NCBI GenBank assembly: GCA_034509495.1
Contig: CM067521.1
Span: 873,110-937,109, forward strand
Origin: Acestrorhynchus altus
Lineage: Eukaryota; Chordata; Actinopteri; Characiformes; Acestrorhynchidae
Length of the DNA stretch: 64,000 nucleotides
Direction of reading: 5' to 3'
In this document: piece after piece, positions 10,291 to 21,985 of the stretch
Layout of the letters: each line of letters starts with the position of its first letter
Numbering within the stretch: position 1 is the stretch's first letter
Translations under genes and position numbers: made by a program
The notes under the pieces: generated by a model
Told to the model about the DNA's origin: nothing
Database searches by the model: none
Seen by the model: only the letters and a program-made list of their open reading frames with translations

Positions 10291-10343
10291 TTTTATAGGC
10301 ACTACAGGGGTTACGGTTGCATTTCTAAGGGCTCTTTCTTCAT

Positions 10344-10770
10344 ATGTGCCCTGTTCCATATGTGCCCAGTTCCATATGTGCCCTGTTCCATATGTGCCCT
10401 GTTCCATATGTGCCCTGTTCCATATGTGCCCTGTTCCATATGTGCCCAGTTCCATATGTGCCCAGTTCCATATGTGCCCTGTTCCATATGTGCCCTGTTC
10501 CATATGTGCCCTGTTCCATATGTGCCCAGTTCCATATGTACCCTGTTCCATATGTGCCCTGTTCCATATGTGCCCAGTTCCATATGTGCCCAGTTCCATA
10601 TGTGCCCTGTTCCATATGTGCCCTGTTCCATATGTGCCCTGTTCCATATGTACCCTGTTCCATATGTGCCCTGTTCCATATGTGCCCTGTTCCATATGTG
10701 CCCAGTTCCATATGTGCCCTGTTCCATATGTGCCCAGTTCCATATGTGCCCTGTTCCATATGTAGCCTGT
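10344..10770. repeat. 16-bp minisatellite, about 26 units
   Basis: Unit 'CATATGTGCCCTGTTC' or its variant with CCCAGTTC, plus rare GTACCC units. It contains no stop in most frames, which creates long spurious reading frames on both strands. Each unit has the palindrome CATATG. Confidence 0.95.
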
Positions 10771-10774
10771 CCTG

Positions 10775-11095
10775 TAAACTGTGTTGTACCTCAATAACTA
10801 ACCACAAATAGTCTTTTCAGACCCAAGACATAAGCGGAGCAATCCAAACATTATTAATCTGGAACCTCCATCAGAAATGAACCCGATCTGACCTTTTCAC
10901 TTTCGTAATAGCTCCAGAACATCTCCACACCCCAGAGTCCTACACCCTTGATTGTGTCACACTCACTGACCACCAGATCAAGATTTTGCAAGTGACCATT
11001 GAGGAAAGTCAACAGGAAATCGGAACAGGAATGCTACTTTCCCTTATCTCCCAGTGATTCTGTGGTTGGCCTACAGAGTCCTTTGACTCAAAGCT
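10775..11095. other. Unassigned sequence, possible 3' UTR
   Basis: No gene, repeat or RNA gene recognised. Continues the non-coding stretch after the LRRC3-like stop codon. Confidence 0.4.
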
Positions 11096-11096
11096 C

Positions 11097-11440
11097 CAGT
11101 CAGAATCACTTTACACCAATCAGCCAGAACATTATGACCATTTATTTCTACCCTCACTGTCCATCCTATCAGCTCCTCTGACCACACAGGAGCTCTTTGT
11201 GGTTCTATAATTCAGACTGTAGTTCATCTGTTTCTCTGCAGACTTTATTCTCCTCCTTTCACCCTGATCTTCAATGATCAGGACCCCACAGGACCACCAC
11301 AGAGCAGATATGATGTGGGTGGTGGGTCATTCTCAGCACTGCAGTCACACTGACATGGTGGTGGTGTGTTAGTGTGTGTTGCTGGTACGAGTGGATCAGA
11401 CACAGCAGTGCTGCTGGAGTGTTTAAACACTGTGTCCACT
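11097..11440 (-). repeat. Dispersed repeat A with intact right terminus, configuration B
   Basis: Starts 'CACCAATCAGCCAGAACATT' and runs through CTGCAGACTTTATTCTCC and the GATC hairpin to the GTTTAAAC palindrome at 11422-11429. It is then followed by 'ACTGTGTCCACTGACTG', the orientation opposite to the 60970 copy. Confidence 0.85.
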
Positions 11441-12130
11441 GACTGTTATGTAATGAGACTGTTATTAGTAGTTTAACATTGTTGTAATAACACCTTTCAC
11501 AGAAGACTGTGTAAGGAAAATGAAATCACCTGATTTTAACGGTGTTATCTGTCTGAGGATAAGGTATATTTTCTTTAGGATATATCTGTGAAATCAAAAC
11601 TTTAATGAAGGTTTTCCTTCCCAAACACACCTGAAAAGTGCTCTGATGCTTGCTTTAGATGTTTGCATTTGATGGTAGTTGTTATAGATTGTTATTAAAC
11701 TCATTATTAATGATCTGATTGTTTATATTATTTTCTTATTTGTTTCTTGCAGCGGCACTGCGATGTTACGTGCTGTAAATTATATACTTATATATATATA
11801 CAGTTTAGTGAGATTTATTTATGAAGCACAATATTGCCACTACATTAGGTACATCTAAACCAAGCTGTACCTGAGTGACGGGCTCGTAACCTCTCTACAG
11901 CCTGCCAGACGCCTGCGTGTTCTGCATGGTGTTCTAAAGTCGCCCACAGGCCCGGTCACTTCTTTCTTCTCCTTCATGTTTGTAGAGTTGCTTTTAATAT
12001 AATGAAGAATTGTGTTTTTGATCTCTGTGTGATCTCTGCTCGTCTCGCGTTTTTGTGTGAACACATGCTTTTCTGATCTTCTGTATGCTCTCTTTATGGG
12101 CCTGTGAAGCTGAAAAGACTTGGAAATAAA
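11440..12130. other. AT-rich unique sequence ending in AATAAA
   Basis: No ORF of note. AATAAA at 12125-12130, followed by GT-rich sequence, could be the distal poly(A) signal of the LRRC3-like gene, giving a ~2.1-kb 3' UTR that contains the minisatellite and repeat A. This is inferred from position only. Confidence 0.35.
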
Positions 12131-12214
12131 GTTCAGAACGTTGGGGAACATTGACTCCTGGTCGTGCTTTTCTTTATTTTGGGATTTTTTTTACTGGCGT
12201 TTTATACTGACTGT

Positions 12215-12800
12215 GGTTCAACACCCAGCATTGTGTTACAGGAGGTCCAGCACTGCAACCAGATTTCATTCCAGAAACTGCTCTCCAAACTTCACCGTTA
12301 TTATAGCAATATATGGACAAAAGTGTTGGGCCACCTGCTCATACGCTGTTTCTTCTGAAAACTAGGGCATTAAAGAGTCAATCCTGCTTTTGTTGGAGTA
12401 ACTGTCTCTGATGTCCAGGGAAAACATATTACTAGATTCTGGAAGATTGCTGTGAGAACTGATTGCATTCCACAACAAAAGCATTAGTGAGGTCAGGATG
12501 CTGGAGGATCTCCAACTCCCCAGTTCATCCCATTAATGGAGCTCCAGAGAACACAGTCCCACTGCTCCACAGCTCAATGCAGAGTCCTATTCTACTGGCA
12601 ATATCTCTTTACAGGGACTAGACAATCTATGATATATCTAATCATGTACTGCGGGACATATGTGACACTGCAGATTGAAGGATGTTTGGAACTTCTGCAA
12701 AACCTTCAGGAATGGAAGGTTGCATCCATCATGCACTCACTATCAGGAGGGAAAGGAGCTGCAGGCTGTGCAGTGATCGTGTGAAGTTTAATGTGCAGCA
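12215..12800 (+). mobile_element. Non-autonomous DNA transposon (TATATGGACAAAAGTGTTGG family)
   Basis: Has the start 'ATATGGACAAAAGTGTTGGG', then 'CTGCTTTTGTTGGAGTAACT', 'GTGAGGTCAGGATGCTGGAG' and 'AGGGACTAGACAATCTATGA'. These words recur in many fish genomes as a MITE-like family. A second trace begins at 13992. The right end is uncertain. Confidence 0.6.
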
Positions 12801-13812
12801 ATATCCCATTTAAGCAAAGGAATGCTGTACTGAGCTGTGGGGTGGGGTGTGTGTGGGGGTCCTGCATTGAAAGTGGATGTGATTTCTGCCAGAGTAGCTC
12901 ATCTGATCTTCATTAAGCACCACTGCACTGTCCACTGCGGGTGGTAATGCCTTCTATGAGGTATTCTCACTAAACGAGTGACACTGTGGGTCGAGGGATG
13001 CAACAATCATGCAATATCCCATCCATCATCTGTCCCACCCACTATCATGCCTTGCTCGAACTCTGAAAATGCACGTTGCCTTGCCCTGACCACGCTGGCC
13101 AGTGTTCAGCCTCATTCACAAGGTATGTAATCCTCAATTCTAATCTATGGGGAATGAATATACCCCTTTAAATGTTGTAGAGTACTGGGAGATACCTGTG
13201 TGGTGTGCATCTGATGCTCTCATGAATCCAGCAGAGGGCGACATTTACTAAAAAATTGAATGACCAATCCATTAGAAATGATTGATTTGCCGGGCTGGAG
13301 GGCTGGACAGTTATTAAATTCAGTACTGATCTTTTTTTATATGTTATTACAGCAGAAGCTCTTATTCAGAACAGATTCTATTTAATAATATATGCTGCAC
13401 ATTATACACACTCCACTATCTGCAGTTCTTTAAAGATACGCTCATTACACAGCGGCTCGGCTGACCACAGCTTTTATAATCTCCGCAGGACTCTGAAACT
13501 GGGCATGACCTCAGGTGATCATGTCCATGGACAAGCACTGGACCAACCCCTTATGGATGGGTGATGTAAACATCTGCAAAATCACTCTCCACTGATTCCC
13601 AAACCAGATTCCCATTGACAGGTTTCCCCTGCTCCGGAAAGCACCTGCTGAGGAGCCTGTTAAAACAAAGTATAGTTCAGCTCTGCTGTTCTGTACTGAC
13701 GTTCTGTCATTTTGAAAGAGCTAATGTGCACTAAAGCACCTCCTTTATTCATCAAATTATACTTAAATACACTTATTCGCAATATATACTGGGTATACTG
13801 GTCATGTTCATC

Positions 13813-13843
<31 letters not shown>

Positions 13844-13990
13844 ACATTATATATATATATACATATATCATATTTCAACTAATCATTACCTAACACGATA
13901 TGAGTAAAACTAAATATTTTAGAAATGGCAGCCAATTGTACACAGTGTACTCTCGACCTCTAACTAACAATAGAATTAATAAGTAACCTA
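12800..13990. other. Unassigned sequence with simple repeats
   Basis: No gene recognised. Holds a (CA)n run at 13814-13840 and a (TA)n run at 13848-13861. The minus-strand frame at 13660-13878 is made by these runs. Confidence 0.5.
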
Positions 13991-14110
13991 CACTATATGG
14001 ACACAAGTATTGGGACATCTGCATATTTCAGGACTTTTATCATTCCAGGATAAATGGAATGCTTCTGTAGAAATGTAAAGATATCCTGCTCCCATGACAC
14101 AAGTATATCT
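13990..14110 (+). mobile_element. MITE end fragment (CACTATATGGACACAAGTAT)
   Basis: Shares the terminal word with the element at 12215 but diverges after about 35 bp. It is either a solo end or a sister family. Confidence 0.5.
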
Positions 14111-14440
14111 ATAGTCTCGTGTTAGTCACAGGTATATACACTTACACCGTAAACGGGACAGTTTATAGACTAGTTTCACAACCAATCGCAGGTATGTACA
14201 CTTACACTGGTCATTTTTGTGTATTGCCCATTTCTCTGACCTCTGATTAGTGTGTTCTGTTGAACAGACCCGGTTTAAGTCATGAAAGCTTTAGTTATTA
14301 GCTAATGATTTGATTTAGGTGTGATAAATGAGATGGAGTGATGAACGGTGTTGTATCATCCAGGCTGAAGTAATACTACAATGTAAATGTTGTAGTTTTA
14401 ACTCAAACAAAAAATTCAAACAAAAACTGAATATGCTGGT
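14110..14440. other. Unassigned sequence
   Basis: Two imperfect copies of a ~80-bp word (around 'CACAGGTATATACACTTACA' at 14127 and 'CGCAGGTATGTACACTTACA' at 14188) show a local duplication. Nothing else is seen. Confidence 0.4.
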
Positions 14441-14720
14441 CAGATAAGCTGTAAGGGTAAGGTGGCCCATAAACATGACCAGCTTGACCAAGTTGGTTGA
14501 CCAGCATCACAAACCTGGCCAACCAGCATTTCCACTGTGACCAACTTGGTCAACCAATGTGGCCAAGCTGGTCAGCCACCATGAATTGCTCTTGACCAAC
14601 ATACTGAATGTTGCATTTATTTTGGTCATGCTTGGTCATGGTGGCTGACCAGCTTGGTTTTGCTGGTCATGTTGGTCAGCCATCCAATTGATCATGACCA
14701 AAATCATCTGGAATCTGGCC
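14440..14720. repeat. Palindromic 'GACCAGC...GCTGGTC' repeat block
   Basis: About a dozen copies of GACCAGC, GGTCATG and CTTGGTC words in both orientations, at irregular 15-25 bp spacing. The first half (to ~14600) is roughly inverted relative to the second. Smaller relatives lie at 1190-1330 and 19690-19750. Confidence 0.7.
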
Positions 14721-15140
14721 ATGATTGTAGACCAGTTAAACCATCAAACTCAAAAGTAAAAAGCATATTTTTCTTGCACACTGTTACCTGGACAGTTACA
14801 TGGACGATACACAAGCCTGAAGGTCACTGCTACTGATTTGTTCTTATCTTTGTTAACTTTTGATAACCACGGTCAGTAACTTCAGGCTTAAAGCCTTTGT
14901 CCATTTCTGTTGATTACAGTGTTCTTGGTTGAAGTAAGGGAGACTGGGACATAAGGTCGAATGGGACAGTATAGCTATACCAGCTCTATTTTTTTGCCTG
15001 AAGGGTGAACCTCCTCTTCCTCAAGTGGATAGATATCAGATATGAACTTGAATATTGCAGAAATGTTTCATATGTTGGCTAATTTTTATTCATGGCGAGA
15101 AAGCTTATGAAAGACAAAAACTCAAACTGTCCCACTAATC
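14720..15140. other. Unassigned sequence
   Basis: No gene or known repeat recognised. Confidence 0.4.
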
Positions 15141-15720
15141 CTTAACTTTCATTCTGACTCGTGCTGTTGTGTTGGTAGCATCCTTTGAAAGCGAGGTATG
15201 AGCTCCAAAGCAATTTAAGTGGTTGAAATGGTCTTAATTGGGATGGTTTTATCAACAAATTGCATATTATCACAGCATGTTGTTGAGGCAGTGAATGGAA
15301 GTCATGCGCCAACGACATGAAGGACTAACCAACATGCATGGAGTGAAGATTCAGCGAGCAGTAATGCTCTCCATCAGTCATCCGGTTAGTTATCCTGTTA
15401 GGAACCTCTACACCTCCGTGCAGAGACGTCTGGCATGTTGCGTTAAACCCGACGCCGTACTGAGAGACACCACTTCTGTATGAGTAGATCAATAAATATT
15501 GATCAGATCAGACTACAGTTATCAATTATTGATCCTGATCACCTTCATCTTCCTTCACTACAGACCTGCAGTCCCACACGTCCTTCTGGATGCAACATCA
15601 GGTTTAAATTGTTGTTGTTGTTTTTTAAGAATGCCGGTGTGTTTAATTTTGCTTGTCTGTGACAATGTTAGAAATGTCCTCATTGTCCAGACATCTGTGA
15701 CCGGTGTATCTCAGCTGCCC
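15140..15720 (+). mobile_element. Tc1/mariner remnant, family D
   Basis: Words shared with the copies at 29030 and 37545: 'GTGTTGGTAGCATCC', 'CAGAGACGTCTGGCATG', 'GAGAGACACCACTTCTGTAT' and the tail 'TGATCCTGATCACCTTCATC'. No open transposase frame remains. Confidence 0.65.
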
Positions 15721-16265
15721 TAATGACTGTCCAGCATGGTGAGCAACAAAACAACCCATCATCAGTACAGTGTAATCTGAAGCAAACATGCTGAACACTG
15801 TCCGACACGCTGTTTATCGTGTATAATCTTTAAAGTGTCAACTGACTTGTTGACCACATTACACCTCAAAACACAGAACAGAACATGCGTTCCAGATAGC
15901 AAACATGAGTGATAAACTACTTCAGTCCTGATGGAGACCTGCGGGGATTTATTCATTTCATTCGTAAATGTTGTGGAATTTGGGCTAGGTGGGCTCTAGG
16001 TGGGCATGGGCTCTGAGTAGGTTTGTACGCTTTGTTACTGGGACTCAGGTGGGCTTCCTAAATGGACTCCACCTTTATCTCACAAGGCTCTTATCTAGGC
16101 CCTGTGTACAGTGTACAGCCCAGAGTGTGCCCAAGTTGAACCCATTCTGGTCCCATCAGGGACTCCTGTGCTAATCCATATATGGGCCCTGTGGTTCCCA
16201 GTTGGAATGTGAAATGTTGTGAGTTTGTATTTATTATTCAATAAACTATTCTATAAGAAAAGGGT
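15720..16265. other. Unassigned sequence with AATAAA at 16240
   Basis: Repetitive GGGCT/GTGGGCTC words at 15985-16060. No gene recognised. Confidence 0.4.
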
Positions 16266-16268
16266 GCG

Positions 16269-16736
16269 TTATGACCTTTGTGGTGGCCTTGGATATCGGA
16301 GAGCAGCTTTCACTTTCTTGTGAGAGACAGATAGGTCTTGGGGAAGGTCCATGCAGTGGTCAGTGATCCACTTCGTAGCTGGGAAGTCAGTGTTTGTTTT
16401 ACCTCTTATCTCCTTGTCTCTCTCACCCACTGTTTCAGGAAAACACACGGCGTATTGCGTTTGTTTTCGCTTTAGTTGGTCGCCGTTGGAAGTTGTGAAA
16501 GACGTCTGAATGTCTTTGTAAGCCCATGCTGCTCCTCTGCAGCACAGCTTGACCCACGTGAATCTCGGTTTACCAGTGTAAACACGACAGGGTGTCATAC
16601 TTCTGTAAACAGACCAAAGATAACACTCACAACGGAAAACGACTCGGGAGAGGAGACTGGAGAAAGAGGGTGAAGGAACTGAAATACAGGGATAGATTTC
16701 AGCGGGAAGGACATACACACACACACACACACACAC
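16269..16736 (-). other. Unexplained 155-codon open frame
   Basis: Open on the minus strand from a (TG)n run at 16736 down to 16269. After the simple-sequence start the composition looks protein-like (for example WAYKDIQTSFTTSNGDQLKR, then KQTQYAVCFPETVGERDKEI), with balanced K/R/D/E. No family recognised. It may be a decayed transposon gene or chance; no promoter or splice context supports it. Confidence 0.3.
16708..16735. repeat. (AC)n microsatellite
   Basis: About 14 AC dinucleotides, uninterrupted. Confidence 0.95.
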
Positions 16737-16800
16737 CAGTTTAAATTAAAGCAGCTTCCAGTGCATGTTTACTGCTCATTTGGATATTATTTTAAAATTA
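16735..16800 (-). repeat. Repeat C fragment
   Basis: 'GCAGCTTCCAGTGCATGTTT' is shared, often inverted, with 28240, 33105, 36235 and 45170. Confidence 0.7.
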
Positions 16801-16909
16801 ATACTAATAAAATGTGGAGCTTTTGTAAGAAGTCCATGGGCCGTGTTCCTGCTCTGCACGTTACCACTAGGTAGTGTCATTAGGAGGCATCTATGCTGAC
16901 ACCCAGTGA

Positions 16910-17105
16910 TCCACCATAACATTATGACCTTGTTTCTACCCTCACTGTCCACTCTATCAGCTCCTCTGACCACACAGGAGCTCTTTGTGGTTCTATAATT
17001 CCAGACTGTAGATCATCTGTTTCTCTGCAGACTTTATTCTCCTCCTTTCACCCTGATCTTCAATGATCAGGACCCCCACAGGACCACCACAGAGCAGCTA
17101 TCATG
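16910..17105 (-). repeat. Dispersed repeat A right end
   Basis: Starts 'CCATAACATTATGACC' (terminus) and reads to CCACCACAGAGCAGCT, where it is cut off. Confidence 0.85.
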
Positions 17106-18060
17106 TGAATTGTGTAACACGTGCTCATTTTGCACACAGGTTACACGTGCAAGTGTTGTGGTTTGGGCCTCTTTGCTGCATTTGGTGCCAGGATGGCTTA
17201 TCATTATTGATGGTTAGCCGATTTTAAACAATAACCTCAAGAGCAGGTGGGTCACGCAACAATGACCCTAAGCACACAAGTTGTTCTACCAAAGCATGGT
17301 TAAAGAAGAATAAAGTTAAAGTTAATGTTTTGGAAGTCCTGAGCTTATTCCAATAGAAATGCTTTATGATTTATGATTAGAAACTGTTATCCTGTTCCAA
17401 ACCACTGTTATTGGCACGAGCCCTTAATGAGCATGCAGCTCATGATGAGTTGAAGTTCCAGCAAATGTTCTGATGATTGGGACAAATGGTTTATTCTTTC
17501 TGGATCCAAGATTAAGAAGTGCCTTATTAAACCCCCCTAAATTTACACATCTGCGCTCCATCTGCACCCACAGTTTCCAAACTGACAGACACGTTTATGT
17601 TCTTCAGGCTTTCAACAGACAATCATCACCACCTACCTAATAGTGAGAAGGTCTTCATTGTGCTGACAACAGATCTTATAATTTGAGGCATGGACCTTAG
17701 GTTCTTTAGGTCCTGTTAGTTGTGAGGTGGGACTTCCATGGCTCATGTTAATGAACCTTGGTTGTCCATGATCCCGTCATTGTTAGTTTACCAATTGACC
17801 TTTGTTGAACAACATTTGGTAGGTACTGACCACTGCATAACAGAAATACCCACAAGACCTGCTTGATGTTTTGGAGATGCTTTGTCCCATAGTCAAAGAC
17901 AGAGATAAACACTTCACCTGTCAGTGGTACTAATATTATGGCCAATCAGTGTCTACTCAACCAGTTTGCAACCGAGCTGGTTTGGGAGGTTTGATGCTGA
18001 CTTCATTCCTGTTGATTGAATAAAAATGTGTGTGAGTATATATTGATTAGCCTGACACCC
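17105..18060. other. Unassigned sequence with weak transposon-like words
   Basis: At 17240-17410, 'CAACAATGACCCTAAGCACA' and 'CCAATAGAAATGCTTTATG' resemble the 3' coding part of Tc1 elements (QHDNDPKHTS... region), heavily decayed. The rest is unassigned. Confidence 0.4.
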
Positions 18061-18089
18061 TGGAACTGATATCTCCTCCATTACATTAC

Positions 18090-18660
18090 AGATGGAATGT
18101 TTTGGTCAGCAAATCAACACAGTGACCTCATCATCTACTGGGACCTGCACTCTGATTAAAGAACACCAGAATTGGCAGGTCCAACAGTTCTCCACTCCAG
18201 TTCTCTTGACTGATGAGAGTGCCTACACACTGAGCACATGTGACAGAGGTGAAAGGGTCTGGAGATGTTGTGGTGTTATCCTACCTGCAACATCATCCAG
18301 CATGACTGGATTGGTGGTTGGTCACTGATGGTCCATGTGGTAGCCAAGATAAAATCATCAGAGCCATTATTAGACCTTATGCAGGGATCCTGGTGCAGGA
18401 CAATGCCCGGCCTTGAATGGCCAAACTCTGTAGGCAGTTCCTGGATAATGGAGCATTGATGCCTATGATTTGCCCTCACTTTTCCCAACCTGGACCCACG
18501 TAAGAACCTCTGGGACTTTATGTATTGGTGTATCCGACACCGCCAAGTCACGCCGGAGTTCACTGATGCCCAGATCCAGGGCTAGGAGCACCAGGGACAG
18601 CATGGGACACCATCTACCATCATTATTAGTAGAGGCTGTACAGTGTAAGTAAACTGTACT
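18090..18660 (+). mobile_element. Tc1/mariner-like transposase remnant (VWRCCG type)
   Basis: Translation with frame jumps gives LLTDESAYTLSTCDRGERVW, a QDNARP-like segment and DLPSLFPTW. These match the catalytic core (D...D...E region) of a DD(E/D) transposase family that has FTDESRFTLS and VWRRRGERY. Several frameshifts make it a pseudogene. Confidence 0.75.
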
Positions 18661-18679
18661 TAAACCAGCATCACATTGA

Positions 18680-18850
18680 ATGCGATGTGGGGAGAGAGCG
18701 CCATCTACCCACCGAGAGAAGGAGAGCAGGCCAATGTCGCTTTCCCTCGGACTCCAGCTGCCGATGTCGCACTCGCAATTCGAACTCGCGATCCTCAGAT
18801 CATAGTGGTAGCTGAGCCACTGTGCACTCCTGGTATGTACCCTCAGAATG
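18680..18850 (-). mobile_element. tRNA-derived SINE
   Basis: The minus strand starts near 18830 with AGTGGCTCAGCTACCACTAT (A-box-like), then GAGTTCGAATTGC (B-box-like) about 35 nt on, as in a tRNA head. The body, with 'CGCCATCTACCCACC' on the + strand, follows. Confidence 0.65.
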
Positions 18851-18899
18851 TCTCTATCATGCTCTTCTACGGTCAGTCTTTGTGCTTTGTGTTAAAATG

Positions 18900-19405
18900 G
18901 TAGCAGGCTTGGAGAAACAGGGCCTATATCTCCACAAAACATGTTCCAGCCCAGACTCCTTAGAGGTCAACTGCCAGAGCCTGGACGGCCCAGTGGAGTT
19001 CCACTAATAATCCCATTTCATGGACAGATGGAGGAGTATGAAAGCAGAGAGGGGATTAGAGGCTGTTAATTACCAGCTGATTAAGAATACAGCTCTGTTC
19101 GCAAAGGCAGAGCGTAATAGACAGAGCTCTGAGCAGAGGAACGTACGCTGTCCCTGAGAATGGATGTCCTTGCGTGGGTTTAAGGCCTGCTGGATGTACA
19201 TTGACTGATGGAAATGTAAAGTTATTATTTCATATATAATTACGAACCGCAGTGGCCGATGATGACTATCAAACTGTTTAACTGAAACAGGCTACAGGCA
19301 CAGTCACTTGGAGGCTATTCATCATTTTTCCCCCCATTACAGCCAGTTTCTGACAGAGAGCTAGTGATGCATGAAGCAGCAAAATTACCATTTCTGTTTA
19401 GATCA
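18900..19405. other. Unique sequence, possible conserved non-coding element
   Basis: No repeat words. It has dense homeodomain/bHLH-like words such as 'CTGTTAATTACCAGCTGATT' at 19066. Conservation cannot be judged from one sequence. Confidence 0.3.
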
Positions 19406-19590
19406 AGGGTGGCACACTGGTGCAGATGGTAGCGCGTGTGCCGCACAGCTCCAGGGGCCCGAGGTTGTGGGTTCAATCTGGTTCAGTCACTGTCTGCTTT
19501 CCTCCCCACCTCCCCAAATGACACGGTAGATGAATTGAACATGGTGATCTGCTCCTGTGAATGTGTGTATGCCGGGGGTATTTCTGCCTT
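19405..19590 (+). mobile_element. tRNA-derived SINE with A and B boxes
   Basis: A-box-like TGGTGCAGATGG at 19418-19429 and B-box-like GGGTTCAATCTGG at 19469-19481, spaced as in tRNA genes. A pyrimidine-rich body and an 'AATGTGTGTATG' tail follow, then (TA)n at 19596-19609. It matches the general layout of fish SINEs that read GGTGGCGCAGxGG...GGTTCGATTCC. Confidence 0.75.
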
Positions 19591-19619
19591 GTGTATATAT
19601 ATATATATATCACTATCTA

Positions 19620-20925
19620 CACATAACCTACACTATCTATCTACACTAGTCTATGTGTTCTGTTAATCAGCTTATTGTAAGTTACGGTCACACTTGGCCA
19701 TGATGGTCAAGAGCTGGTTAACCAGCTGGTTATTCCACCAGTATTGTTACCAGTTCTTATAGTGGCAAACATAAGCATAAGTAAGGTATTACAGATATAT
19801 ATTCCAATATAAATGCATTCATAACACATTCTGGACTCTGGATTCTGGAATTCTGGTGATGCCAACACCTTAATCCATTGATGCCCCTTTGTACCGATGC
19901 TCTACCGACGCTCAGATCTAGAAGGTCTGGGTTATGGGGCTGAACCCTGGTTCTAGCTGCAGGCAAACCTACAACAGCAACATCAGGCAAGGATTGTGTG
20001 ATGAAGCCGGATCTTTCCCAATCCTCTTTAAGTGAGTCCATTATCTTATGTGCCAGTCATTGTGGAATCATTCAGGTTCACTAACCATGTTAATTGGACA
20101 TTAACAGCACTAGCAGCTTTAATGAAACGAAACCAGGCCAGCGCCTTCCTTTGGCACACAAGTCTGATATGATTTACCATCATCTGATGAAAAATAACTG
20201 CTCAGACATAATCTTCACTGGAAAGAAACGGTTGCAAAAGAGATTACGCAAACCCAGACTGTGCTGTGTGTGGCAGGAAGAAAGCTTAATAGATTTCCTG
20301 TCCCTTTGCGGAGAATAGCCTGGCTTTGTGGGCCAGTTCATAAAGGGATCAATGCTCCATCATAAATGAGAAATGCTACATCTGTTTACTTGACCTTTGT
20401 CATTTGACCATTTGTTTGGGCAGGACACACAGCCAGGGCTGCTTTTAGACAGGAGAGGAAAAGTTCTAAACCCAGCAGCAGAACTGAACTCAAATGATAC
20501 ACAATCTCCCACCCAAAGTGACCCACATCTGCGTCATACGTGCCAGGTTTGGCCTAAATGTGTCTGCGCTCTGGAAAGGGAGATGTTACCAATATGCGGG
20601 AGCATCCCGCGAGTCGTGGGAGAGGTGGGATATCATGGAAGCCCACTCTTGCTTTTCCATTCATGTCCATGATTAATATATCCAAAGTTCTGACCACAAC
20701 AGTGAAATTTGGGAACTGGTGCTGAAAGACAGCCAACAATCTTATGTAGATTCTGTTTGTTGTTTCCAGCTCTGGCATTCGGACAGCATTCTCTGCAGAC
20801 AGCCGACCGTGAGAGCGCTGTGTTCCGATAAGTTTGGACAGGGTTGATATAAACTCTGGAAGCAGGCAGTGATTCGTTAAACTCTCCCGAACATTTCGTT
20901 TTAGTTTTTCCCAACATTCCAGCCC
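19620..20925. other. Unique sequence, no gene recognised
   Basis: Mostly non-repetitive. A minus-strand frame of 128 codons (20554-20940) is open but resembles no family. The 20080-20480 part is free of repeat words and A/T-balanced, and could be regulatory. Confidence 0.35.
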
Positions 20926-21055
20926 AACACACACCAACACACCACCACCATGTCAGTGTGACTGCAGTGCTGAGAATGACCCACCACCCACATCATATCT
21001 GCTCTGTGGTGGTCCTGTGGGGTCCTGAGCGTTGAAGATCAGGGTGAAAGGAGGC
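20925..21055 (+). repeat. Dispersed repeat A fragment
   Basis: From 'CACCAACACACCACCACCAT' through the GATC hairpin (variant GAGCGTTGAAGATC) to 'GTGAAAGGAGG'. Both ends are truncated. Confidence 0.8.
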
Positions 21056-21059
21056 CGAT

Positions 21060-21775
21060 CATTTGCAACATCTGTAATATCTCTTTAGATTCACCCTGAA
21101 GATTGTGTTGAAGAAATACATTTCCACTCTATTCTATTGTTTTGGATAATTGTCACTCATGCGGCAGCGTGTAAACAGCTCGCAGTGAGAGCTCGCCAGG
21201 CTGAAGTACAGCCTCCACACTGAATATGACTCAGAGAAACAATGGGAGAAGTCAATATTTCCCCATATACATTCACACTGATTCATTTTTCATGCTCAGG
21301 TTGACGTTTAGATCTTCTCAAATCTGAATTATTTAGGCTGCCGATGCTGGACTCGGTGAGTAAAGTCTTTTTCATGCTCCTAATGTAACACAACTGAATG
21401 GGCTGACTTAGGGTTTGTGAGTTCTGCGCGCTGGGGAATCTGATGGACCTGACTGGGCCTGAAGAGGAAAAAAATCGTTAACAGGGAGAGTTTCTGCACA
21501 TACTACCACCCTTCCCATTTACTCAAACACTTTACTCCGCACTTAATTTCACATTTACAGTCCAGACGTCCCTGGGGCCTTAAGCAAAATTCTAATAAGG
21601 GGTCCTTCGTACTGAATTCTGAGCCAAAATATGACCATTTTCTGACACTTGCTCCTGAAACTCCACTAAGAATAAACTGACAAATACAGAAGACAATTAG
21701 GAATAAACAAACAAGACTTACTGGACAAACAATATATAAATAAACAATGTTACTCTCCATCTGAAGTCCAGATGT
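21060..21775. other. Unassigned sequence
   Basis: 21540-21620 shares 'TAAGCAAAATTCTAATAAGG'-type words with the region near 28740 in reverse ('GACCCCTTCTTCGAATTTTG'), so it is an unnamed low-copy repeat. No gene recognised. Confidence 0.4.
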
Positions 21776-21784
21776 TACTAAATT

Positions 21785-21985
21785 GGAATATTTCTAAAGC
21801 CAGAGAGACTGGAGAACCGTCACCTTGTTTTAAACTGATACAGGAGGAGTGTGATCATCAACCATCCATATACCGTCTCTAGACTGGAGAACCGTCACCT
21901 TGTTTTAAACTGATACAGGAGGAGTGTGATCATCAACTCATCCATATACCGTCTCTAGACTGGAGAACCGTCACCTTATCAAATA
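21785..21985. repeat. ~85-bp tandem duplication, 2.4 copies
   Basis: 'GACTGGAGAACCGTCACCTT' occurs at about 21807, 21885 and 21958 with near-identical sequence between. The high identity suggests a recent duplication. Confidence 0.9.

Noticed and set aside
10273..10811. Six long frames of 138-173 codons on both strands
   Set aside because: All are products of the 16-bp minisatellite; 48 bp (three units) cycles through the frames without stops.
19418..19481. Possible tRNA gene from A- and B-box words
   Set aside because: No cloverleaf with acceptor and anticodon stems can be drawn; the boxes belong to a SINE head.
20554..20940. 128-codon minus-strand frame
   Set aside because: No domain and no splice or promoter context, and the upstream end runs into repeat A.
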